This document shows positions 52,306-58,203 of a stretch of DNA of 58,203 nt, piece by piece; the stretch's first letter is position 1, and the number at the start of each line of letters is the position of its first letter. The notes beneath the pieces were generated by a model. It was not told the DNA's origin, searched no databases, and was given only the letters and a program-made list of their open reading frames with translations. This DNA comes from Terriglobales bacterium (GTDB lineage: Bacteria; Acidobacteriota; Terriglobia; Terriglobales; Acidobacteriaceae), in the NCBI GenBank assembly GCA_035624455.1, contig DASPRM010000036.1, forward strand, positions 1-58,203, given 5' to 3'. The position numbers were made by a program, and so were the translations under genes.

Positions 52306-55300
52306 ATGAGAAGTTTAATTTTGAGAAGTTCAGGCGTTGCCGTTTCTTTCACCGTCTTCTTCTTGGTTTTGCTGTTCTCGCTGAATGCTGCCTCAGCCCA
52401 GAACGCGTCAACACAGAATCCATCCGCCTCTAAGGACTCTTCAACCCCGGGCTCCCAAATCAAGGATCGGACGCAATCGCCCCCTGTGCCGAATAGCCTG
52501 CCGCAATCCAAGCCTCCGGCCACCGCCGAAGCCGAAAAGAAGCCGGATTTCTCTCAGGAGCCCTTCGTCATACAGGATCTGAAAAACCAGGTCTGGTTCG
52601 AGAGAAATGGTACCGGCCGGCGGGTGATGACCGCCGTCATTCTGGTCAATACCGAGCTGGGCGTGCGCCAACTCGGGCAATTGGTCTTCGGCTATAGCTC
52701 GGGCAATGAGAAGTTGGACGTCGATTACGTCCGCATACGCAAACCCGATGGCAGCGTCATCACCGCCGGCGCAGATGCCGTGCAGGACCTGGCGTCCGCC
52801 GTGGTGCATACGGCGCCCATGTATACCGACTTCCGCCAGAAGCACATTACTGTTCCGGGGCTGCGCCCTGGTGATCAGCTGGAATACAGCATCACCACGA
52901 CCATCGAAACCGCCCTGGCTCCCAATCAGTTCTGGTTCGAGTACGACTTCGACCGCGAAGTCATTGTGCTCAATGAAAAGCTGGAGATCACGGTTCCCAA
53001 AGACAAACCTATCAAGCTCAAGACCGAGCCCGGCCGCGATCCCGAGGTTCACGAATCCGGCGACTACCGCATTTATACCTGGGCCAATGCCAATCTGAAG
53101 CACAGGACACCGGAGGAAATCCGCGAAGACCGCCGCAAGCGGCGCCGCCACTTCCAGGAAGAGCAGCCTAGCGTGCAGCTCACCACTTTCCGCAGCTGGC
53201 AGGAGGTGGGCGCCTGGTACGCGCCTTTGCAGCGGGAGCGCATCCAGGCCACTCCTGTGCTTCGCGAAAAGACCGCCGAGCTGATCAAAGATAAGAAGAC
53301 CGACCTGGAAAAGATCAAAGCGATCTATGACTTCGTGGCACCGGAATATCGCTACGTGAGCCTTTCGTTTGGACTCGGCCGCTACCAGCCGCATGCCGCT
53401 GCCGACATCTTCACCAACCGCTACGGCGACTGCAAAGATAAGCACACGCTGCTGGAAGCGATGCTAGCCATCGCCGGCATTCATGCCGATCCCGTGCTCA
53501 TCAACTCGCGGCGCAGAATCGATCCCGACGTGCCTTCGCCGGGACAGTTCGACCACGTCATCACCCTGGTCACGCTGGGCAAACAGCGGGTCTGGCTCGA
53601 CAGCACCACCGAAGTAGCGCCCTTCCAGTTGCTCAGCTTCGGCCTGCGCCACAAGCAGGCGCTCTGGGTGCCGGCCGACGGCAACGGCACTCTCATCGAG
53701 ACGCCTTCCGATTCGCCCGTTCCCAATCAGCAGATCATCGATGTCGATGCGAAGATCGACGACATAGGCACGCTGATTGCCAACATGCACCTTACCTTGC
53801 GCGGCGACTCGGAGCTGATGTTCCGCTACGGCTTTCGCAGCCATCCGGAATCGGAGTGGAAAGACCTGGTGAAGTCCGCGGGCGGCATCAACGGCGAGAT
53901 TTCGAACTTGAACGTCGACAACCCCACCAACACGCAAAAGCCGTTTGAGCTTCGTTACACCGCTACCGTGGCGAATTATCTTGATTGGTCGAGCAAGAAC
54001 CCAACCTTTCCCGTGCCCCTACCCAAGCTGTCAGCTCCCGAAATCGAGGGCGACGAAGACGAGCAGCCTGAGCAGGTTGAACTCACAGGCGCTCCGATCG
54101 AGGCGGTGTACAGGTTGAAGCTGGAAGTGCCCGCACGTTACGCGGTCAGCATTCCTCTGCCTGCCCTGGTGTCGCGTGACTATGCCAGCTATGCCGTCAC
54201 TTACAAGAACGAGAAGAACGTCATCACCGCAGAGCGAACTCTGCGCCTGCTGCGGCGTGAGATTCCGCGCCAGCGGCTCGATGACTATGCCGCTTTTCGC
54301 CGCGTCATCGAATCCGACCAGGGACAGCTGGTCTCCCTCGAGACCTCACTGGCCGGCGCATCGCAACTGCCTCAAGGCCTCAAGGCGGATGACCTGATTG
54401 CCGCCGGCGCAGCGGCGATGCGCAACCGGAATTTCCCCGCTGCCATCGAGTCCTACAAACGTGCCACCGAGCTCGAGCCCAAGAACAAGAATGCCTGGAT
54501 CGGCTTGGGCACCGCCTATCTTTCCGAGCGCAAGACCGCCGACGCCATCGTCGCTTACCGAAAAGTTCTCGAGATGAATCCCTATGAGGCGCGAGTGAAC
54601 AATGGGATTGCCGCCGCTTACGCAGCCGATCACCGCTGGGATGAGTCAGCGGCTGCCTTTCGCAAGGAGCTGGAGATCAATCCCCTGGATTCTGCAGCCC
54701 ACACCGGACTGGCGCAGGTACTTCTCGAGCAGCGGAAATTTTCCGAGGCCCTGCCGGAACTCGAAAAAGCTGCATCCCTGGAGCCCCGCAATGCCGGAAC
54801 TCTCACCCAACTGGGCCGCACTTACCTGGAAGTTGGTCAGCAGGAAAAAGGTCTGGAGGCGCTGAACAAGGCGGTCGAGATCGCACCCAATTCCAGCACT
54901 TTTAACAACGTTGCCTATGAACTGGCACGCCACAAGATCGAACTGGATCGCGCGCAACAATATGCCGAGTCTGCCGTCAGCGAGGTCGCAGCTCAGCTAC
55001 GCAATGTGGATGTTTCCCGCCTCCGCCTGGAGGATTACTTCTATTCAGGCGCGATTGGTTCCTTCTGGGATACCCTGGGTTGGGTTCACTTCCAGCGCGG
55101 CAATCTGGAGCAGGCCGAAAAATACATCACTGCTGCCTGGTTGCTGACCGCGCACGGCGAGAGTGCCTATCACCTCGGCCGGATCTATGAAGCTGCCGGT
55201 CGCAAAGATGACGCCATCCGGCTTTACGCTTCCGCTCTGGCGGCAAAGAATTCTTATCCCGAAGCTCGCGAAGTCCTGACTGCCTTGCTCAAGAACCCTA

Positions 55301-55623
55301 AAAAAGTGGACGAGGCAATCCATAACGCCGCCCAGAATGGCCTGGGCATTCCCGCGCCCCGCTTTGACTCGACCGCCAACGGAAACGCGCAGGCCGACTT
55401 CGCCTTCGTTTTCGAGAACGGCCCCAAGATCGACGGCATCAAGTTTCTTTCTGGCGACGAAAAGCTGCGCAGCTTTGCTTCCAAGCTGGACAGCGGGAAA
55501 TATCCGGTGGCGTTCCCCGACGGCACCCCCACCAAACTGGTCCGCCGGGGAACGCTCTCTTGCGGCGATAAAGGTTGCGTCGTGCAGTTGCTCGATCCCG
55601 AAGCGGTCACCTCCGCCGATTGA
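52306..55623 (+). CDS. DUF3857 / transglutaminase-like / TPR protein
   Basis: 1105 residues, secreted (signal peptide about 1-32, ending ASAQN). Order: a DUF3857 domain (about 85-260), a transglutaminase-like core with a full Cys-His-Asp triad (Cys in RYGDCKDKHTLLEAML, His in QFDHVITLV, Asp in VWLDSTTE), a beta-rich region, then TPRs from about 700 (AAAMRNRNFPAAIESYKRATELEPKNKNAWIGLGTAYLSERK). This architecture is common in Bacteroidetes and Acidobacteria and may build or remodel envelope proteins. Function not established. Confidence 0.93.
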   Translation: MRSLILRSSGVAVSFTVFFLVLLFSLNAASAQNASTQNPSASKDSSTPGSQIKDRTQSPPVPNSLPQSKPPATAEAEKKPDFSQEPFVIQDLKNQVWFERNGTGRRVMTAVILVNTELGVRQLGQLVFGYSSGNEKLDVDYVRIRKPDGSVITAGADAVQDLASAVVHTAPMYTDFRQKHITVPGLRPGDQLEYSITTTIETALAPNQFWFEYDFDREVIVLNEKLEITVPKDKPIKLKTEPGRDPEVHESGDYRIYTWANANLKHRTPEEIREDRRKRRRHFQEEQPSVQLTTFRSWQEVGAWYAPLQRERIQATPVLREKTAELIKDKKTDLEKIKAIYDFVAPEYRYVSLSFGLGRYQPHAAADIFTNRYGDCKDKHTLLEAMLAIAGIHADPVLINSRRRIDPDVPSPGQFDHVITLVTLGKQRVWLDSTTEVAPFQLLSFGLRHKQALWVPADGNGTLIETPSDSPVPNQQIIDVDAKIDDIGTLIANMHLTLRGDSELMFRYGFRSHPESEWKDLVKSAGGINGEISNLNVDNPTNTQKPFELRYTATVANYLDWSSKNPTFPVPLPKLSAPEIEGDEDEQPEQVELTGAPIEAVYRLKLEVPARYAVSIPLPALVSRDYASYAVTYKNEKNVITAERTLRLLRREIPRQRLDDYAAFRRVIESDQGQLVSLETSLAGASQLPQGLKADDLIAAGAAAMRNRNFPAAIESYKRATELEPKNKNAWIGLGTAYLSERKTADAIVAYRKVLEMNPYEARVNNGIAAAYAADHRWDESAAAFRKELEINPLDSAAHTGLAQVLLEQRKFSEALPELEKAASLEPRNAGTLTQLGRTYLEVGQQEKGLEALNKAVEIAPNSSTFNNVAYELARHKIELDRAQQYAESAVSEVAAQLRNVDVSRLRLEDYFYSGAIGSFWDTLGWVHFQRGNLEQAEKYITAAWLLTAHGESAYHLGRIYEAAGRKDDAIRLYASALAAKNSYPEAREVLTALLKNPKKVDEAIHNAAQNGLGIPAPRFDSTANGNAQADFAFVFENGPKIDGIKFLSGDEKLRSFASKLDSGKYPVAFPDGTPTKLVRRGTLSCGDKGCVVQLLDPEAVTSAD

Positions 55624-55644
55624 TTTGCAACTGCCATCGCTTTC

Positions 55645-55740
55645 AGCCTGTCATCCTTAGCGAAGCCCCCGCCGTTCTTCTCGACCCCCGTCCCTTTTGG
55701 GGGTCGCGGCCGCTGAGGAAGGACCTTGCGGTTTCTTCAT
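55645..55740. repeat. REP-like imperfect palindrome
   Basis: Opens TGTCATCCTTAGCGAAG and closes CTGAGGAAGGACCTTGC, the ends of a widespread extragenic palindromic repeat, with a strong inner stem CGACCCCC/GGGGGTCG (55682-55706). It lies just past the 3' end of the DUF3857 gene and could also act as a terminator. Only one copy is in this window. Confidence 0.45.
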
Positions 55741-55784
55741 CACCCCACACACCCTTCGCTCCAGGACAATCGCCGCCTCTTCCC

Positions 55785-55907
55785 TCAAGCCGATTTCTTG
55801 GTCGCTGCTGCAGGAAACTCAATGATCTTTCCGGTTTCGGTTTCAGTTCTCCATTTCGGCGCCACTCTGTATCCCGCCGGAATGTAGAACTCAATTACTT
55901 TCGCCAT
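55785..55907 (-). CDS. Small conserved acidobacterial protein (40 aa)
   Basis: The ATG at 55907 has GGAAAG upstream. The sequence starts AKVIEFYIP and repeats a similar phrase near the end (GKIIEFPAA, ending TKKSA), a pattern I recall from very short proteins common in Acidobacteria. Probably a two-strand/loop peptide; function unknown. The ORF continues upstream but the added residues are Arg-rich and lack a start site. Confidence 0.65.
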   Translation of the reverse strand: MAKVIEFYIPAGYRVAPKWRTETETGKIIEFPAAATKKSA

Positions 55908-55981
55908 GACTACTTCTTTCCAAAAACGTTTGCCGAGACGCTTGCGCCATAACCTTGCCAAGCGCCTCGGCTCTCTATTCA

Positions 55982-56383
55982 TTATTGACCCAGCGCAGCA
56001 ACAATAGTTTCGGTTCCTTTGGTGCTGGCGCGGAGCTTCTTCTCAGCCTGTGAGCGGCCGAGTTCGTAACCGGCATCGCGCGTCGAGACGGACTCCAGGA
56101 AGTACGTCTCCCCGTAGCGATTGAAGCTCAGCTTGGTCTCGCCCGAGGAATCCCCGGAAAAAGTGTGGACGAAAATGGTGTCATTGTTTGCATCATTGCG
56201 AATGGCAAGTACCTTCGAGCCATCGGACATTTGCGATATGTAGTACCTTCCAGCCGCGAATTCGTGACCTTCAGCGGTGAAGTCAAACGGTACATTCGCA
56301 ACCATACGATCCTCGGCGTACCCGCTCGCTGCCAACAACGTCAGCACTCCCAGTGTGAACATCATTCGATTCATGATTTTCAT
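55982..56383 (-). CDS. Secreted hypothetical protein (133 aa)
   Basis: Start at 56383 (AGGAG upstream). A signal peptide (about 1-23, ending SGYAE) leads to a short beta-rich domain (MVANVPFDFTAEGHEFAAGRYYISQMSDGSKVLAIRNDANNDTIFVHTF), a pattern of small exported proteins frequent in Acidobacteria. Same strand as the 40-aa gene that follows. Function unknown. Confidence 0.8.
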   Translation of the reverse strand: MKIMNRMMFTLGVLTLLAASGYAEDRMVANVPFDFTAEGHEFAAGRYYISQMSDGSKVLAIRNDANNDTIFVHTFSGDSSGETKLSFNRYGETYFLESVSTRDAGYELGRSQAEKKLRASTKGTETIVAALGQ

Positions 56384-56757
56384 TTCTTCTCCTCTTTTCA
56401 CCTTTAGCTTCGGGCCTGGGTGAGCCATGGCGGTTGCCCGCTTGGTGCCCATGCATTCCCCAGAATCCCTGTGTTCACCTGGTTAGACTCATCCCAGAAG
56501 CGCAACGAATCAGCGCAAAGCCCGAAGTTACCAACGTTTGACAAGTCCGAGATGAGCGCGTGAAAAGCGGGGCAATCAAGGCCGGAATCAGCGATTTTTT
56601 CGCTGAGACAACCAATGTCTCTCCACGCCCTTTACAACCTGATGGTTTCGGTTTCCCGAACAATTTCTGGTTCCTGGGCCCCCACCCTACAAACCGTCAG
56701 TATGATCGTGACCCGCCCCTGCCAATTCGGGCGGTGTCTAATCCTGCAGGAGGACCT
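56384..56757. other. Divergent intergenic region
   Basis: About 370 bp between the secreted protein gene (minus) and the DUF4139-type gene (plus); no coding signal, palindrome or promoter recognised. Confidence 0.35.
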
Positions 56758-57255
56758 ATGTCTCGCCCCATCAGAATTCTCGTCGCGCTGTTTATCGCCA
56801 GCTTGGCCGCCATGACCGAACCCATTCCTTCGCGGCCAACCACTGCTTCAGCGGCTCCGGTGTCGCCAAACGGCCATCTCCCTATCAAGCGCGTAGTGCT
56901 TTACAAGAATGGTGTCGGATACTTCGAGCACTCCGGCCGCATCCGCGGCAATCAGCACCTCACCATCGACTTCACTTCGTCGCAACTGGATGACGTTCTG
57001 AAGTCGCTCACCGTGATGGACACCGGCGAAGGCCGTGTCACCGCCGTGCGCTACAACTCCATCGCTCCTCTGGATGAGCGACTGCGCTCGCTGCGCATCC
57101 CGCTTGGGCAGCAAGTGACTCGGGCGGACTTCCTCAATGCGCTGCGCGGAGCTCGCGTGGAGATGGCAGTGGATCGGCCACTGCAACGGGCAAGCTGCTC
57201 AGCGTGGAAACCAGGAAAAAGCAGACCGCCAAGGGCGATGAACTGGTGCCCGTGA
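56758..57255 (+). CDS. DUF4139-type protein, N-terminal part (reading frame broken)
   Basis: The ATG at 56758 follows AGGAGG, an excellent ribosome site. A signal peptide (about 1-32) leads to the DUF4139/DUF4140-like N-terminus (KRVVLYKNGVGYFEHSGRIRGNQHLTIDFTSSQLDDVLKSLTVMD). At about 57169-57170 the frame shifts: this frame continues only 28 codons of unrelated residues to a stop at 57255, while the protein clearly goes on in the frame of the next entry. Confidence 0.75.
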   Translation: MSRPIRILVALFIASLAAMTEPIPSRPTTASAAPVSPNGHLPIKRVVLYKNGVGYFEHSGRIRGNQHLTIDFTSSQLDDVLKSLTVMDTGEGRVTAVRYNSIAPLDERLRSLRIPLGQQVTRADFLNALRGARVEMAVDRPLQRASCSAWKPGKSRPPRAMNWCP

Positions 57256-58203
57256 CCGAGTGCACGCTCATGACCGAGAGCGGCGAGCTGCGCACTTTTG
57301 AGCTCACGCCCGGAACTACCGTGCGTCTCGCCGAACGCGACCTCAACGAAGAGGTGACCCGCTACCTGGACCTGCTCGGAAGTTCGCGCGCCCGCGATCT
57401 GCGGCGCATGGTGATCTCGACCTCAGGCGCGGGTGACCGCGACCTGGTGGTCAGCTACATCAGCGAGGTGCCGATCTGGAAGAGTACGTACCGCATCATC
57501 CTGCCCACGCAATCGGGTGCCAAACCGCTGCTGCAGGGCTGGGCCATCGTGGATAACACCATCGGTGAAGACTGGAAGAACGTTCAGCTCTCGCTGATCT
57601 CCGGCTCCCCACAATCGTTCATCGAGAAGATTTCCCAGCCGTACTATGCGCGGCGGCCGGTGGTCGCGCTACCGGAGACGGCGATGCTGACTCCGCAGAC
57701 GTTTGAGGGGACGATGAGTAGCGACCGCGACCGACTGGAAAGCTTCGATAAGTCCTCCCATGTTCCTGCGGCTGGTGAAGCCGGTGGTGGCCCATTCGGA
57801 ATCGCCGGAAAGGTCATAAGCCACTCGGGACAGAATGCGTTCACTGGCCCCGGCGTGGGCCCTGGTTTCGGAGGCGGAGTTGGAAGCACCATGTTCAAAG
57901 TTGGGCCCTCCAGCCCATCGGATTCGGTCTCAGTCACGGCAGAGCGCTTACCTGCCCCTTCAAACGCAGCTATCTCTACCACCATCGAACCTCAAGCCAG
58001 CGCCAAAGATCTCGGCGATCTCTTCGAATACAACCTGAAGCAGGCGATCACCATAGGCAAAGATCAATCAGCGCTGGTGCCCATCCTGCAGGAGCGTATC
58101 GAGGCCGATAAGGTCACGCTGTGGAGCGAGGATTCACCTCAGGCGCTCCGCGCCCTCTGGTTGAAGAACACCAGCGGGCTGACGCTCGATGGCGGCACCT
58201 TCA
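57171..58203 (+). CDS. DUF4139-type protein, C-terminal part (out of frame, cut by window end)
   Basis: After the frame break the sequence resumes GSATATGKLLSVETRKK and runs open to the window end, with the DUF4139 core (SYISEVPIWKSTYRIILP..LQGWAIVDNTIGEDWKNVQLSLISG). A single missing base near 57170 would join both parts. There is a Gly-rich insert around 57775-57890. The real 3' end is outside the window. Confidence 0.7.

Noticed and set aside
1-58203. CRISPR arrays, insertion sequences, prophage or rRNA/tRNA genes
   Set aside because: No regularly spaced direct repeats, transposase or integrase sequences, or structural RNA signatures were seen.

Overview
The window looks like chromosomal DNA from an acidobacterium (class Terriglobia, Koribacter-like). 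The reasons are large carboxypeptidase-regulatory/TonB-dependent receptors of the Acidobacteria type, Ser/Thr kinase-TPR fusions, beta-propeller/Y_Y_Y sensor kinases, small 'MAKVIEF' proteins, and many secreted proteins known mainly from that phylum. This is inferred from family composition only; there is no rRNA or tRNA in the window to confirm it.

Layout. (1) 1-14.1 kb is a signalling block: the 3' end of a Y_Y_Y/HisKA_3 sensor kinase, a large outer-membrane receptor, a single-domain receiver protein, a Ser/Thr kinase with TPRs, a GH16-like lipoprotein, a complete propeller sensor kinase and its NarL/FixJ response regulator. Three copies of a 55-69 bp element built from NarL-type heptamers lie at 5.0, 5.7 and 15.0 kb. 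(2) 14.2-21 kb holds a DoxX protein, a three-gene EmrAB-TolC-type efflux operon on the minus strand and an AI-2E family exporter. (3) 21-26.8 kb holds small secreted proteins, a tandem universal stress protein, shattered relics of a propeller kinase gene, and a sigma-54 activator. (4) 27.1-33.5 kb is a tightly coupled five-gene operon: an outer-membrane receptor, an LPG-synthase-TM-like membrane protein, a CDP-alcohol phosphotransferase with a degenerate nucleotidyltransferase domain, a LicC-like nucleotidyltransferase and an EEP-family phosphodiesterase. It probably makes or remodels an unusual phospho-headgroup lipid. (5) 33.6-38.1 kb (minus strand) is an overlapping Mla-type lipid transport operon (STAS, permease, ATPase, MCE protein, auxiliary lipoprotein) ending in a lysophospholipase-like hydrolase. 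(6) 38.9-47.9 kb holds a receiver lacking its DNA-binding domain, an SDR, a Tyr/Gly-rich surface protein, a phytase-like esterase, a Tat-exported beta-carbonic anhydrase, an outer-membrane barrel and a secreted propeller protein. (7) 48.0-51.2 kb is the most interesting part: an S26 peptidase, an HPr-kinase-like protein, a PqqD-like protein and a radical SAM/SPASM enzyme in one operon closed by an intrinsic terminator. Divergent from it is a previously uncalled 58-codon ORF whose product carries a Y-x-x-P-x-F leader motif and a Cys/His-containing tail, the expected look of a RiPP precursor. (8) 51.3-58.2 kb holds secreted proteins, a DUF3857/transglutaminase/TPR protein, two small acidobacterial proteins and a frameshifted DUF4139 protein cut by the window end.

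How it fits together. The window is rich in envelope functions (receptors, lipid synthesis, lipid transport, efflux) under two-component and sigma-54 control, plus one candidate peptide-maturation system. Gene relics at 25.4, 33.6, 38.5 and 38.9 kb show that sensor-kinase, hydrolase and response-regulator paralogues have been duplicated and lost here.
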